Shown: positions 29,524 through 39,123, numbered from the stretch's first letter. The stretch: 64,000 bases of DNA from Rummeliibacillus sp. POC4 (GCF_003576525.1 NZ_QWUA01000005.1:91638-155637); one strand, 5' to 3'. The notes: generated from the letters alone by a model not told the origin. Translations and numbers: made by a program.

Positions 29524-30294
29524 GTGACTACACATATTGAAAAGCTGGATTTAAATAAAAAGCTAGACGATAAAATCTCCTATAAGAAAGAACTAAAAAA
29601 GCTCCAATTTGAAATGCTGAACATTCAACAATTCCTATTTAAGCATAATATTGGATTGATAATAGGCTTTGAAGGGATGGATGCAGCAGGGAAGGGCGGC
29701 GCTATTAAGAGATTAACACAGCGCTTAGATCCAAGGGGATATATAGTACATCCTATAGCTGCTCCTACTCAAGAAGAGTTAAAGTATAATCATCTTCATC
29801 GATTTTGGAAACGACTTCCTGCAAGAGGACAGATAGGTATTTTCGATCGTACGTGGTATGGACGAGTACTTGTTGAAAGAATTGAAGGATTTGCTTCAAA
29901 AGACGAATGGGGACGTGCTTATGAAGAAATCAATCAATTCGAAAAATTGTTAACAGATGATCATTACATTGTATTGAAATTCTGGATACAAGTATCAAAT
30001 GAAGAACAGTTAAATAGATTTAAAGAGCGTCAAGAAGATCCTTATAAAAAGTGGAAGCTTACGGATGAAGATTGGCGTAATCGAGATAAATGGCCTTTAT
30101 ATATTGAGGCTGCTAATGATATGTTCGATAAAACAGATCAAAAGAATGCACCTTGGATTTTAATCGAGGGCAATGATAAAAAATACGCACGTATACAAGT
30201 TCTTAAAGAGACGATAAAACATGTAAAAAAAGAATGCGAACGTCAGGGCTTGCAAGTTACAGATCCTACAGAATCTTTAACTAAAGAAGTATAA
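29524..30294 (+). CDS. Polyphosphate kinase 2 family protein
   Basis: This 256-residue soluble enzyme uses polyphosphate to phosphorylate nucleotides, or the reverse. The P-loop GFEGMDAAGKGG and the lid/Walker B stretch FDRTWYGRVLVERIEGF are diagnostic of PPK2, as is FWKRLPARGQIGIFDR. GTG at 29524 is favoured, since aaaggag lies 8 bp before it while a GTG at 29515 overlaps that site. Subclass (AMP or ADP as acceptor) cannot be set by eye. It is monocistronic. Confidence 0.9.
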   Translation: MTTHIEKLDLNKKLDDKISYKKELKKLQFEMLNIQQFLFKHNIGLIIGFEGMDAAGKGGAIKRLTQRLDPRGYIVHPIAAPTQEELKYNHLHRFWKRLPARGQIGIFDRTWYGRVLVERIEGFASKDEWGRAYEEINQFEKLLTDDHYIVLKFWIQVSNEEQLNRFKERQEDPYKKWKLTDEDWRNRDKWPLYIEAANDMFDKTDQKNAPWILIEGNDKKYARIQVLKETIKHVKKECERQGLQVTDPTESLTKEV

Positions 30295-30509
30295 TATTTA
30301 AGTTTACATAGTTTTATCATAGATAAACAAAATAGTAAAAGAAAAATTTATTTTGGTTCTAGTTGAAAGAGACTTTGTCACTTAATTTTATGCATGAATT
30401 TTATATTTACTTCAGTGTTTAAGTATGGAATTCTGAATCTCTTGTTAAACGACCTTTTACAATATTCAAATGATATCTTCAATATATCGAAAAGGATGGA
30501 TAATACTGT

Positions 30510-31055
30510 ATGGTATTTTTAGAGGGACAACGTTGTTATTTGCGTACTTTAGAGTTAGCGGATGTAACACCATATACTCAAATGGTTGCACGTAATATGC
30601 ATTACTGGTCAATCCATGAGCCATTACATCCACCTGAATACTACACTGAAAAAGTCCAAATAAAGAAAATTCAAGAGTCTATAAGGCAAATGCGCGCGAA
30701 TCGGGAATATAGTTTTGGTATTTTCGCTTCTGGGAGTACGGAGATAATAGGGCATATTTCTATATATTCGATTAGACGTCTCCCTTTCTCCAGTGCTTTT
30801 GTAGGCTATTCAATGGATGAGGCACATACGGGAAAAGGGATTGTATCCGAAGCACTTTCACTTGTTTCAAAATTTGCATTTGAAGATCTTTGTATTCATC
30901 GATTGGAGGCATATGTTTCTCCCAAAAATGTAGCATCTGTCCGCGTATTAGAAAAAGCAGGTTATTTAAGGGAAGGGTTATTGCGTAAACTACTTTATAT
31001 TAATGGGAAATGGCAAGACCATTATTTATATGCACTAATGGAAGAGGACTATTGA
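30510..31055 (+). CDS. GNAT family N-acetyltransferase, RimJ/RimL-like
   Basis: This 181-residue acetyltransferase has the Acetyltransf_3 layout: N-terminal LEGQRCYLRTLELADVTPY, a middle strand FGIFASGSTEIIGHISIY, the acetyl-CoA loop segment VGYSMDEAHTGKGIVSEAL, and the C-terminal HRLEAYVSPKNVASVRVLEKAGYLREGLLR. These match enzymes that acetylate ribosomal protein N-termini or small amines. The true substrate is not known. The ribosome binding site is moderate (aaaggatgg, 10 bp upstream). Confidence 0.88.
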   Translation: MVFLEGQRCYLRTLELADVTPYTQMVARNMHYWSIHEPLHPPEYYTEKVQIKKIQESIRQMRANREYSFGIFASGSTEIIGHISIYSIRRLPFSSAFVGYSMDEAHTGKGIVSEALSLVSKFAFEDLCIHRLEAYVSPKNVASVRVLEKAGYLREGLLRKLLYINGKWQDHYLYALMEEDY

Positions 31056-31133
31056 AAGGGTAAGGCCGCTTGGCGGAGATGGAGGACCAAATTCCATAGA
31101 TTATTCAATGGAATGTAATATAAATGATATTGA

Positions 31134-31151
31134 AGATTTCCCGGGAAATCT
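31134..31151. repeat. Perfect 18-bp palindrome
   Basis: agatttcccgggaaatct is identical to its reverse complement. It lies about 80 bp after the acetyltransferase stop and has no T-tract, so it is not a standard terminator. A protein binding site is possible. Confidence 0.4.
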
Positions 31152-31227
31152 GTCGAATTATTAAAAACTTGTGCTTTTACTGTATGATGTATTTCTTAAA
31201 TAATATTTATAGTGATGAGATAAATAC

Positions 31228-31265
31228 AAAAACAGCGATTTCCTCATAAGGAAATCGCTGTTTTT
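31228..31265. terminator. Bidirectional terminator between acetyltransferase and carbonic anhydrase genes
   Basis: A long perfect stem, aaaaacagcgatttcct (about 31228-31243) with aggaaatcgctgttttt (about 31249-31265), with A- and T-runs on the two sides. Confidence 0.85.
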
Positions 31266-31828
31266 TATATCTTTGAGCCGTCTACAATTATATCTAATTT
31301 ACCCGTCTTAGGATCAATGACTAAACCGTGAACGGGGATTGAGTCCAATACTAATGGATGGTTTTTTATCATTTCAACGCTATGTTGAACATTTTCTTGT
31401 ACATCCTCAAACCCATGTAACCATTGTTTTAAATCGACACCTGAATAAGTAAGCAAATCGAGTGTATCTTGTGTAATTCCACGATCTATCATCTTTTGAA
31501 GCATTTTATCTGGGTTTACTGCACTCATACCACAGTCATAATGCCCGATTACAAAAACTTCATCTGCTTGAAGTTCGTATATTGCAACAAGCAAGCTTCG
31601 CATAATACCGCCAAACGGATGATTGAGTGTTGCACCAGCACTTTTAATTATCTTAACATCACCATTGCGAAGATTCATCGCTTTTGGCAATAATTCGACA
31701 AGCCGTGTATCCATACAAGTTAGAATAACAAAATGTTTATCAGGATATTTACTAGTAATATAAGGTTCATATCGTTTTTCTTCTACGAACGATTTATTGA
31801 ATGTAATGACTTCGTTTAAAATAGACAT
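31265..31828 (-). CDS. Beta-class carbonic anhydrase
   Basis: This 187-residue zinc enzyme interconverts CO2 and bicarbonate. The zinc site is complete: Cys and Asp-Arg in LTCMDTRL, then His and Cys in VIGHYDCGM. Length and sequence resemble B. subtilis YtiB. A strong ribosome binding site (gaggaggaga) precedes the ATG. It is monocistronic on the minus strand, between the shared terminator and mreBH. Confidence 0.92.
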   Translation of the reverse strand: MSILNEVITFNKSFVEEKRYEPYITSKYPDKHFVILTCMDTRLVELLPKAMNLRNGDVKIIKSAGATLNHPFGGIMRSLLVAIYELQADEVFVIGHYDCGMSAVNPDKMLQKMIDRGITQDTLDLLTYSGVDLKQWLHGFEDVQENVQHSVEMIKNHPLVLDSIPVHGLVIDPKTGKLDIIVDGSKI

Positions 31829-31892
31829 AACTGTATCTCCTCCTCTTTCTAATTGTAAAATAACTACTTAGAAAAAGGAAATACTGAAAATT

Positions 31893-32891
31893 TTATTTTT
31901 TTAGTAAATGAATCGTATCTAATGCTTTTCCTGTTCCTATTACAACGGATTCTAATGGTTCAGGAGCTAAATGAACGGGAACATCTAATTTTTTAGAAAG
32001 CCATTCAGCCATTCCTTTTAATAGAGAACCTCCGCCAGTTAGAACAATACCGCGATCTACGATATCACCAGATAATTCTGGGGGACAACTTTCTAAAGAT
32101 CTACTGATTAACTCTAAAATAGATAATAGATTTTCTTTTAAACAATTTTGAATTTGCAATGATGATACTGCAATAGTTTTTGGAAGACCTGTTACGATAT
32201 CGCGACCACATACTTCAATTATTTCAGAAGGGTGTTCTATTAATGCATACCCAATTTCTTGTTTGATTTTTTCTGCTGTTGGTTCTCCTATTAAAACATT
32301 AAACTCTTTGCGGGCGAATTGAATAATCTCTTCATTCATATGGTCGCCACCTAGTTTCATGGTATTAGATGTAACAATCCCACCAAATGAAATAATACCA
32401 ACTTCTGTTGTACCCCCACCAATATCAACAATCACACTTGCAATTGGATCACTAACTGGTAATTCTGCACCAATTGCTGCAGCAACGGGTTCCTCTATTA
32501 GGTGAACTTCTTTGGCTCCACATTGTTTCACGACGTCTTGAATTGCTAGTCGTTCAACAGAAGTAGCGCCAGATGGTGTACAAACGACAACATTTGGTTT
32601 ACGTAAGGAAGATCCCATTTTCTTTGCCACTTTTTCCATCATAGATTTAATCATGGCAGCGGTCATATCAAAATCTGCAATTACACCATCTTTAAGAGGA
32701 CGGATTGCTCGAATACTTTGGGGTGTTTTCCCTACCATTTCTTTTGCTTCTTTACCGGTTGCAACAATTTCATTTGTATTAATATTATAAGCTACAACGG
32801 ATGGTTCATTTAAAATAATACCTTTATTTTTTGTATATACTAACGTATTGGCTGTGCCTAAATCGATTCCAACTGCTGTTGTCGAAAACAT
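31893..32891 (-). CDS. mreBH: MreB-like actin homologue MreBH
   Basis: This 332-residue bacterial actin directs lateral cell-wall synthesis and, in B. subtilis, the wall hydrolase LytE. The phosphate-1 motif [24 protein letters not shown], phosphate-2 [12 protein letters not shown] and the adenosine motif TGGGSLLKG are present (given in outline). The N-terminus [19 protein letters not shown] is closest to MreBH rather than MreB or Mbl. It stands alone, unlike mreB, which is usually in mreBCD. The start has gaggagg upstream. Confidence 0.88.
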   Translation of the reverse strand: MFSTTAVGIDLGTANTLVYTKNKGIILNEPSVVAYNINTNEIVATGKEAKEMVGKTPQSIRAIRPLKDGVIADFDMTAAMIKSMMEKVAKKMGSSLRKPNVVVCTPSGATSVERLAIQDVVKQCGAKEVHLIEEPVAAAIGAELPVSDPIASVIVDIGGGTTEVGIISFGGIVTSNTMKLGGDHMNEEIIQFARKEFNVLIGEPTAEKIKQEIGYALIEHPSEIIEVCGRDIVTGLPKTIAVSSLQIQNCLKENLLSILELISRSLESCPPELSGDIVDRGIVLTGGGSLLKGMAEWLSKKLDVPVHLAPEPLESVVIGTGKALDTIHLLKK

Positions 32892-33100
32892 ACGTAAAAT
32901 TCCTCCTCAAAATACCTTAGGTTACATTAGTATAAAATATATTTCTTTTAAATAGCATGTTATTTTATGGTATATAACAATCATTTCATAGGAGTGTAAA
33001 TAGAAAGGTGACATTAATATACGAATTTTAGAAATTATATAGTGCGATAAACCTTAAATGTTATAAATTCGTCAATAAATTGTTAGAAAAATGTAAAAAA

Positions 33101-33131
33101 AGCTACTTGCGACTAGCAAGTAGCTTTTTTT
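33101..33131 (-). terminator. Terminator of the 46-residue membrane protein gene
   Basis: Perfect 10-bp stem AGCTACTTGC (33101-33110) and GCAAGTAGCT (33116-33125) flanked by A7 and T7. It ends the leftward small gene and can act on both strands. Confidence 0.85.
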
Positions 33132-33133
33132 TA

Positions 33134-33274
33134 CTAAAATTTAGTTTTTGGTTTTGGATCTACGATATTAGCAGATGAAGAATCTAGGCCTTCTCTTAAA
33201 TAGTGGACAAACATCGCACCTGATACTAAAAGTATACCAAAGAATCCAACAACTGTAGCGATAAATGAAGCCAT
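33134..33274 (-). CDS. Small single-helix membrane protein, 46 residues
   Basis: The ATG at 33274 is preceded by gggaggg at 9 bp and the gene ends 3 bp before a perfect terminator, which together make a real small gene likely. Residues 3-25 (SFIATVVGFFGILLVSGAMF) form one hydrophobic helix, followed by HYLREGLDSSSANIVDPKPK, a soluble tail. I do not recognise the family. No partner gene is apparent; mreBH and motA are the neighbours. Confidence 0.65.
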   Translation of the reverse strand: MASFIATVVGFFGILLVSGAMFVHYLREGLDSSSANIVDPKPKTKF

Positions 33275-33568
33275 TATCGATAACCCTCCCTATATATGGA
33301 ATTATTCATTAATAATAATTATACATGATTCGAAGATAAAGAGAAATTAAAAATTCTATAAAACTCTTTTAAGAATTATAGAACACTATTATTATAACAC
33401 GTATTTAAATAAACTGGATAAAATAGATTGTATTGCTTCTAGTCGATAACTATTACATATCACTATTATGTTTTCATCAAATATCTTATGTTGTTCGATA
33501 TTGAATTATTAACATTGCAGAAAAATAACCGAAATAATAACAAGAATGACACTATGGAGGGTACTAAA
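33275..33568. other. motA upstream region
   Basis: AT-rich spacer of 294 bp between the small leftward gene and motA. I looked for a sigma-D promoter. GTCGATAA near 33442 resembles the -10, but no TAAA lies at the right distance. Nothing else was seen. Confidence 0.35.
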
Positions 33569-34372
33569 ATGGATTTATCATCGATTGTTGGTCTAATACT
33601 GGGGTTAATCGCAGTATTCGTTGGGATGACCTTAAAAGGTGTAACCCCTGATAATTTGCTTAACCCAGCGGCTATTTTAATCATTATTTTAGGAACAATC
33701 GCAGCTGTAACTATTGCATTTCCTAAAAGTGAATTGAAGAAAGTTCCAAAATTATTCAAGATTTTATTTACAGAGCAAAAGCTAGTAAGTGATGTTGAAA
33801 TTATTAAATTATTTTCTAGCTGGGCGGATTTAGCACGTCGTGAAGGGCTATTAGCATTAGAGGGGAAAGTTTCTGAAATTGATGATCCCTTCTTAAAGAA
33901 TGGTCTAACTTTAGCGATAGATGGACAAAATGCAGATTATATTCGTGATGTATTGACTGAAGAAGTAGAAGCAATGGAAGAGCGCCATACAGCAGGAGCG
34001 CAAATTTTCACGCAAGCAGGTACATATGCCCCTACGTTAGGGGTACTAGGTGCGGTAGTTGGTTTAATCGCAGCTTTAAAAAATATGAATGATATTGATG
34101 CATTAGGACATGCCATTTCAGCAGCCTTTATCGCAACACTATTAGGGATTTTCACTGGGTATGTATTATGGCATCCATTTGCAAATAAACTTAGACGTAA
34201 ATCAAGTATAGAAGCACGTCAAAAGATGATGATGATTGAAGGAATTCTTTCAGTTTTAGAAGGGGAGGCTCCTCGCGTAATCGAACAAAAGCTTGCTTCG
34301 TACTTAACAAAAGAAGAACGCAAACAAATTATGGGTGAAAGCGGGGCGAGCGGCCTTGGCAAGGAAATCTAA
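33569..34372 (+). CDS. motA: Flagellar motor stator protein MotA
   Basis: This 267-residue protein has four transmembrane helices and forms the proton channel stator with MotB. The N-terminus MDLSSIVGLILGLIAVFVGM, the strongly conserved AGTYAPTLGVLGAVVGLIAAL and the cytoplasmic EEVEAMEERH segment fit MotA of bacilli closely. ATG 33569 is chosen because ggagg lies 8 bp before it; the frame extends upstream without a start signal. Its 3' end overlaps motB. Confidence 0.94.
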   Translation: MDLSSIVGLILGLIAVFVGMTLKGVTPDNLLNPAAILIIILGTIAAVTIAFPKSELKKVPKLFKILFTEQKLVSDVEIIKLFSSWADLARREGLLALEGKVSEIDDPFLKNGLTLAIDGQNADYIRDVLTEEVEAMEERHTAGAQIFTQAGTYAPTLGVLGAVVGLIAALKNMNDIDALGHAISAAFIATLLGIFTGYVLWHPFANKLRRKSSIEARQKMMMIEGILSVLEGEAPRVIEQKLASYLTKEERKQIMGESGASGLGKEI

Positions 34373-35126
34373 GAAGCGTAAAAAAGAACCAGGTGAAATC
34401 CCAGAGTCATGGTTGCTACCATATTCCGATTTACTAACATTATTATTAGCATTGTTTATCGTACTATTTGCATCAAGTACAGTAGATGCTCATAAATTAG
34501 CTCAGCTATCTTCTGTGTTTAATGCAGTGTTCGATGGAGGAAGTGGCGTAATGGAAAATCCATCTCCAGTAGAACCAACCGATCCTAAAAGTGACTCACT
34601 AAACAAAAATACGGCTTACTTAGAAGATCAAAAGTCCCTTTCAAAAATTAAGGGTAAAGTTGATGACTTTATTGCCGTGAATGAATTAGAAAAGCAATTC
34701 GAAACAAAGATGACCGATGATGGTCTTTTAATTACGATTCGAGATAGTGTGCTATTTGATCCTGGTAAAGCAGATGTAAAAGAAGAATATAAAGAAACTG
34801 CAAAGGAATTATCAAAAATTCTAGTTTTTAAACCAAAAAGAAGTGTAACAATTACTGGATATACTGATAATATTCCGATGAATAATGGGGAATTTTCATC
34901 TAACTGGGAACTAAGTGTTATGCGAGCGGTTAATTTCTTAACATTGATCGTTAATAATAATCCGAAAGTAGATTCCTCGTACTTTAGCGCGAAGGGATAC
35001 GGAGAAAATAACCCAATAGCATCAAACAAAACAGAAAAGGGCCGTGCAAAGAACCGTCGAGTTGAAGTACTTATTCAACCATTAGTGAAAAAAGATGGCA
35101 CATCAACAAATAATTCAAATGAATAA
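34356..35126 (+). CDS. motB: Flagellar motor stator protein MotB
   Basis: This 256-residue protein has a short basic cytoplasmic N-terminus, one transmembrane helix with the proton-carrying Asp (PYSDLLTLLLALFIVLFAS), a linker, and an OmpA-like peptidoglycan-binding domain (ITGYTDNIPMNNGEFSSNWELSVMRAVNF...GRAKNRRVEV in outline). The start is TTG at 34356, giving the usual MARKxKKRKK N-terminus; it overlaps motA by 17 bases with a ggggcgag binding site. A GTG further upstream would add an atypical extension. The PYSD motif and chromosomal layout suggest a proton-driven motor. Confidence 0.93.
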   Translation: MARKSKKRKKEPGEIPESWLLPYSDLLTLLLALFIVLFASSTVDAHKLAQLSSVFNAVFDGGSGVMENPSPVEPTDPKSDSLNKNTAYLEDQKSLSKIKGKVDDFIAVNELEKQFETKMTDDGLLITIRDSVLFDPGKADVKEEYKETAKELSKILVFKPKRSVTITGYTDNIPMNNGEFSSNWELSVMRAVNFLTLIVNNNPKVDSSYFSAKGYGENNPIASNKTEKGRAKNRRVEVLIQPLVKKDGTSTNNSNE

Positions 35127-35131
35127 ATACA

Positions 35132-35167
35132 AAAAAGGTATGTCTCCGGATAGAGGCATACCTTTTT
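35132..35167 (+). terminator. Terminator of motAB
   Basis: aaaaaggtatgtctc pairs with gaggcataccttttt (G-U pair tolerated). It is symmetrical and may also serve the leftward gene at 35205. Confidence 0.8.
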
Positions 35168-35204
35168 GACTTAGAGAAAGCAAATAAAGCAATTGTTTTA
35201 ATAT

Positions 35205-35426
35205 TTATTTACGTAAGGATCCAAGCTCTGCTACAATAGCTTGCATTTCACTTGGGCTAAATGCATTACGTTTCATGACCATTTCGTATAAAAAAACTAA
35301 GTCCTCATAGTTATCAGTATCAAAATGTTCAGGTTTCATCGCATCTGCATTGACCATACGAAGTTTATCTTTTATACCTTCAATCATAAAAGTTACATTC
35401 TCTGTAGATGGTTGAGTTAAATTCAA
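35205..35426 (-). CDS. yfkK: UPF0435 / DUF1128 family protein (YfkK-like)
   Basis: This 73-residue soluble protein carries the DUF1128 pattern: IEGIKDKLRMVNADAMKPEHFDTDNYEDL (outline) followed by LYEMVMKRNAFSPSEMQAI. It matches B. subtilis YfkK in length and sequence style. The function is unknown. It is a single leftward gene with a gggatt-type ribosome binding site, facing motAB. Confidence 0.85.
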   Translation of the reverse strand: MNLTQPSTENVTFMIEGIKDKLRMVNADAMKPEHFDTDNYEDLVFLYEMVMKRNAFSPSEMQAIVAELGSLRK

Positions 35427-35652
35427 AGGGATTCCTCCTACTTTTTATTACATTCATATACTACAGTATCATTTCACGATGAATTCTTAAAGTCAATTTA
35501 AGTTATATAAGAAATATTCCTTTGCTCCTCCTTTTATTGAGGATTTTAAGTAATTAGTGCATGTGAAATAGAATGTATATAATATTGAAACTGTTTTACA
35601 TATAAAGTAGTGGGGTATAATAATATATATAGATGTTTGGAGGAGGATTAAT

Positions 35653-36018
35653 ATGTCTAACAAATTAGTTACAGGTATCGCATTAGGAGCTGTTACAGGA
35701 GCAGCATTAAGTATGTTGGATCGACACACTCGCGAAACTACAGTTAGAAAGGTAAAACATTTTATGATTGATGTGCAATATTATGCATCTAATCGTCAAG
35801 AAATAGTTGATAAACTTCAATCTACAGCTAGCTCAGTTCAGTCTATGTATAGTACTTTTATGAAAGACAAGGATTTCTATCTTGAAAAAATAAATGAAAT
35901 TCAAGAGTTAACTCCTCAAGTAAAGGACATTGTTTTGGAAACAAAAGAAGTCTTAACAGCAGGAATTGAAAAAGCAAAAGAAAAAGAAGTTCCAACAGAA
36001 TCTGTTATTCACTTATAA
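35653..36018 (+). CDS. YtxH-like small membrane-anchored protein
   Basis: This 121-residue protein has one N-terminal hydrophobic segment (VTGIALGAVTGAALSML, about residues 6-22) and a helical, amphipathic remainder. Length and layout fit the YtxH/general-stress group, but similarity is loose and the function is unknown. The start has ggagg at 7 bp. It ends 24 bp before the yihY gene, so the pair probably forms an operon. Confidence 0.65.
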   Translation: MSNKLVTGIALGAVTGAALSMLDRHTRETTVRKVKHFMIDVQYYASNRQEIVDKLQSTASSVQSMYSTFMKDKDFYLEKINEIQELTPQVKDIVLETKEVLTAGIEKAKEKEVPTESVIHL

Positions 36019-36042
36019 GTTCCCGATAAAGGGGGAGCAAGT

Positions 36043-37035
36043 ATGAAAAAGCGTAGAAAAGTGAAAAAATATAAGCTTTTAAGAAGCTCCAAAAAAGCAA
36101 AGAATACTACAAGCGGTAAGTCATCTGAAATGTTCAATAAGATGAAGTTAATGCAAATAGAGAAGAAGGATACATTGGATGACCATTATGATGTCACTAA
36201 ACTAAAAGGATTTATATTAGCATTTCTAAAACGTTTGAAGGATGCTGATATTACAGGGTTTGGTGCACAATTAGCGTATTTCTTTTTACTAGCATTATTT
36301 CCATTGCTGATTTTCTTATTGACTTTGTTACCTTATTTGAATTTCCCACCAGCTCTTGTATATATAGTTTTAGAAGATTTAATGCCAGAACAAGTATATA
36401 CAATGATTGAGGGAACGATTGTAGAAGTTCTTGAAAAACGTAACAGTGGATTATTATCTATTGGGATCATCGGTACAATTTGGTCAGCTTCAAATGGTGT
36501 CAATGCCTTGATAAAATCGTTAAATCGTTCATACAATAAAGAAGAAACAAGGCCATTTTTAGTTGCTAGATTTGTATCTGTAGTTTTTACTTTATTGTTA
36601 ATATTTTTAATCGTTGTCGCTTTAGTTTTACCTGTGTTTGGTAAACAAATTGGACTTTTTCTATTTTCAACATTTGGTTTAGAGGCTGATTTTCTAGTTG
36701 TTTGGAACAAATTTCGAACACTATTGCCTCCAATATTGATTTTTTCTGTTTTGACTTTAATGTATTGGATTTTGCCAAATATTAAATTATATCTAAAGAG
36801 TGTATTAATTGGAGCACTCTTTGCTACAATTTCATGGTTATTAGTGTCATATGCCTTTTCTTACTATATTGATAATTTTGTAAATTACTCAGCTACATAC
36901 GGGAGTATCGGGGGTATTATCATATTAATGTTGTGGCTGTATTTGACAGGCATTCTCCTAATAGTAGGAGGGCAACTTAATGCTATTATGCAGCAAAGAA
37001 GGGAAAAGCTAGACAGAAAGAATAGAGCAAAATAA
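36043..37035 (+). CDS. YihY/virulence factor BrkB family membrane protein
   Basis: This 330-residue protein has a basic N-terminus of about 40 residues and six transmembrane helices. The family signature DITGFGAQLAYFFLLALFPLLIFL is present, as are the polar GIIGTIWSASNGVNALIKSLNRSYNKEETRPF loop and GGIIILMLWLYLTGILLIVGGQLNA (in outline). These families were once annotated as ribonuclease BN in error. The actual role is unknown, perhaps transport. B. subtilis YfkH is the likely counterpart, and the neighbouring yfkK-like gene agrees. Confidence 0.88.
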   Translation: MKKRRKVKKYKLLRSSKKAKNTTSGKSSEMFNKMKLMQIEKKDTLDDHYDVTKLKGFILAFLKRLKDADITGFGAQLAYFFLLALFPLLIFLLTLLPYLNFPPALVYIVLEDLMPEQVYTMIEGTIVEVLEKRNSGLLSIGIIGTIWSASNGVNALIKSLNRSYNKEETRPFLVARFVSVVFTLLLIFLIVVALVLPVFGKQIGLFLFSTFGLEADFLVVWNKFRTLLPPILIFSVLTLMYWILPNIKLYLKSVLIGALFATISWLLVSYAFSYYIDNFVNYSATYGSIGGIIILMLWLYLTGILLIVGGQLNAIMQQRREKLDRKNRAK

Positions 37036-37080
37036 AGGGGACTAACCCATAAGTTAAAACTTACGGGTTAGCCCCTTTTT
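37034..37080. terminator. Convergent terminator between yihY and the metal ATPase gene
   Basis: aaaggggactaaccc pairs with gggttagccccttttt, with an inner extension taagt/actta. It works for both converging genes. Confidence 0.85.
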
Positions 37081-37102
37081 CTAGTAACAAGGAAGATGAT
37101 TA

Positions 37103-39004
37103 TTAATGGTTTTTCAACATTCTTAAACCGTTTAAAATAACTAAAATTGTACTTCCTTCGTGTCCAACTACTCCAAGTGGTAAATCTACTGCTTGTAAAA
37201 AGTTAGAGATGATTAACAATACGATTACGGAGATGGAGAAGGTAATATTTTGTTTGACAATTTTTTGCATCTTACGTGATAGATTAACTGCGTAAGAAAT
37301 TTTAGAAAGGTCGTTTTTCATTAATACTACATCAGCAGTTTCAAGAGCAACGTCAGTTCCTTCACCCATTGCAATTCCGGTTGTTGCAGTAGCAAGTGCA
37401 GGTGCATCGTTAATACCGTCACCTACCATACCAACATGACTGTATGTTTTCATCAACTCTTTAATGTGATTTACTTTTGTTTCAGGTAAGCATTCTGCAA
37501 TATAAGCATCTACACCGGCTTCTTTAGCGATTACTTTAGCAGTTTTTTCATTGTCACCAGTTAACATGATGGTGTGAATACCTAAGTTTTTCAATAAAGC
37601 AATCGCTTTTTTAGCTTCTTCACGAACTGTATCTTTCATCGCAGCAAGAGCAACAATTCCTTCTTCATCAGCTAAGAAGATAACAGTTTTACCTTGTTCT
37701 GCAAGTTTAGGAGCAATGCCTTCAGCAAATTTGTAGGCAGCATCCCGACCTACGAAATCCATTTTTCCAACTTTGTAAGATTGATTATCAACCATTGCTT
37801 TTAGGCCCCAACCAGGCACATCTTCTATTTGAGCTTGAGAGAAAGTCTTAAGTCCACGATTAGTAGCATAAGCGATAATTGCTTGTGCAAGTGGGTGATT
37901 TGACTTTGCTTCAATACCGGCAATTATTGATAACATTTGTAATTCGTCCACATCATTACGCACAACAAAATCTGTTACAACAGGTTTTCCTTGAGTAAGC
38001 GTACCTGTTTTATCAAAGGCAATTGCTCTTAACACGCTTAAGTGTTCAATATGTAATCCACCTTTGAACAAAACACCATTACGCGCACCGTTTGAAATAG
38101 CAGATAATGTTGCAGGCATAATAGAAGCAACAAGTGCACAAGGAGAAGCAACTACTAATAATACCATTGCTCGATAAAATGTTGTATTCCAACTCCAATC
38201 AAGTAAGAAATGTGGGACAAACATCATAAGGCCAACTGCAATAAGTACAAATTTTACATAGGCTCCTTCAAAACGTTCTATAAATTGTTGTGAAGGTGAT
38301 TTTTCACTTTGTGCAGATTGTACAAGGTTAATAATCTTTTGAAATAATGACTCAGAACTTGGTTTAGTCATTTCCATTGTTACAGCACCAGTCATATTGA
38401 CCGTTCCTGCAAATACATCTGCACCGACTAATTTTGTTACCGGAATAGATTCACCAGTTATTGCAGCTTCATCAATTGAGGTAGAGCCTTCCACAATAAC
38501 TCCATCAGCTGGAATTAGTTCACCTGGTTTAATAAGTAAATGGTCACCTAAGTTCAAAGAAGAAACAGCAACGCGTTCTATTTCACCATTTTGTTTTATT
38601 AGCCATGCTTCTTCAGGTTGTAAATTCATCAGAGCTGAAATTTCTTTATGACTTTTCTTCATTGCATAAGTTTCAAGTGCACCACTGACAGCGAAGATGA
38701 AGATTAGAATAGCTCCCTCCGTCCAATATCCAATGATTGCTGAACCGATAGCAGCTATGATCATTAAAAACTCAACATTTAGCTCTTTATTTGCAATTGT
38801 TTCTTCAACGCCTTCTTTTGCTTTCGCAAAACCACCAATTAAAAAAGCTAATATATAGAAAACTATTGAAATAGTAGTTTCGCCGTCTTTCCCTAACAAC
38901 CAAGCAGTTAATATCAAAATGCCTGATAGAAGTGCAGCAATAAGTTCAATATGTTCTCTTATTTTCTCAATTAGATGATAATTATTCTCTTTTACGATTT
39001 CCAT
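37103..39004 (-). CDS. P1B-type metal-transporting ATPase, PfeT/ZosA-like
   Basis: This 633-residue membrane pump has the actuator motif TGESIPV, the phosphorylation site DKTGTLTQG, the HP motif (SNHPLAQAI) and the hinge GDGINDAPAL. The metal-site motif is SPC (ASPCALVASIMP) and there is no N-terminal HMA domain. That architecture matches B. subtilis PfeT (formerly ZosA/YkvW), a PerR-regulated Fe(II) exporter. A near-consensus PerR box at 39109-39123 supports this reading. Zn or Cd export cannot be excluded. Ribosome binding site aggaggtc precedes the ATG. Confidence 0.87.
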   Translation of the reverse strand: MEIVKENNYHLIEKIREHIELIAALLSGILILTAWLLGKDGETTISIVFYILAFLIGGFAKAKEGVEETIANKELNVEFLMIIAAIGSAIIGYWTEGAILIFIFAVSGALETYAMKKSHKEISALMNLQPEEAWLIKQNGEIERVAVSSLNLGDHLLIKPGELIPADGVIVEGSTSIDEAAITGESIPVTKLVGADVFAGTVNMTGAVTMEMTKPSSESLFQKIINLVQSAQSEKSPSQQFIERFEGAYVKFVLIAVGLMMFVPHFLLDWSWNTTFYRAMVLLVVASPCALVASIMPATLSAISNGARNGVLFKGGLHIEHLSVLRAIAFDKTGTLTQGKPVVTDFVVRNDVDELQMLSIIAGIEAKSNHPLAQAIIAYATNRGLKTFSQAQIEDVPGWGLKAMVDNQSYKVGKMDFVGRDAAYKFAEGIAPKLAEQGKTVIFLADEEGIVALAAMKDTVREEAKKAIALLKNLGIHTIMLTGDNEKTAKVIAKEAGVDAYIAECLPETKVNHIKELMKTYSHVGMVGDGINDAPALATATTGIAMGEGTDVALETADVVLMKNDLSKISYAVNLSRKMQKIVKQNITFSISVIVLLIISNFLQAVDLPLGVVGHEGSTILVILNGLRMLKNH

Positions 39005-39108
39005 TCACATGACCTCCTGATAATAATAATCAATATCAAAACGTTTATATAACAATAAATATGGGTGTCTAATTGCCTTTTTGTATTATCTTTATAGTTA
39101 TTTTTAAT

Positions 39109-39123
39109 TTAGAATTATTATAA
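39109..39123 (-). promoter_or_regulatory. PerR box upstream of the metal ATPase gene
   Basis: Plus strand TTAGAATTATTATAA matches the 7-1-7 PerR consensus TTATAATNATTATAA in 13 of the 14 specified positions. It lies 105 bp upstream of the ATPase start. The Fur consensus (TGATAATNATTATCA) fits less well. Confidence 0.75.

Noticed and set aside
33435..33460. Sigma-D promoter for motA
   Set aside because: GTCGATAA resembles the -10, but no TAAA lies 14-16 bp upstream; the nearest is 19 bp away.
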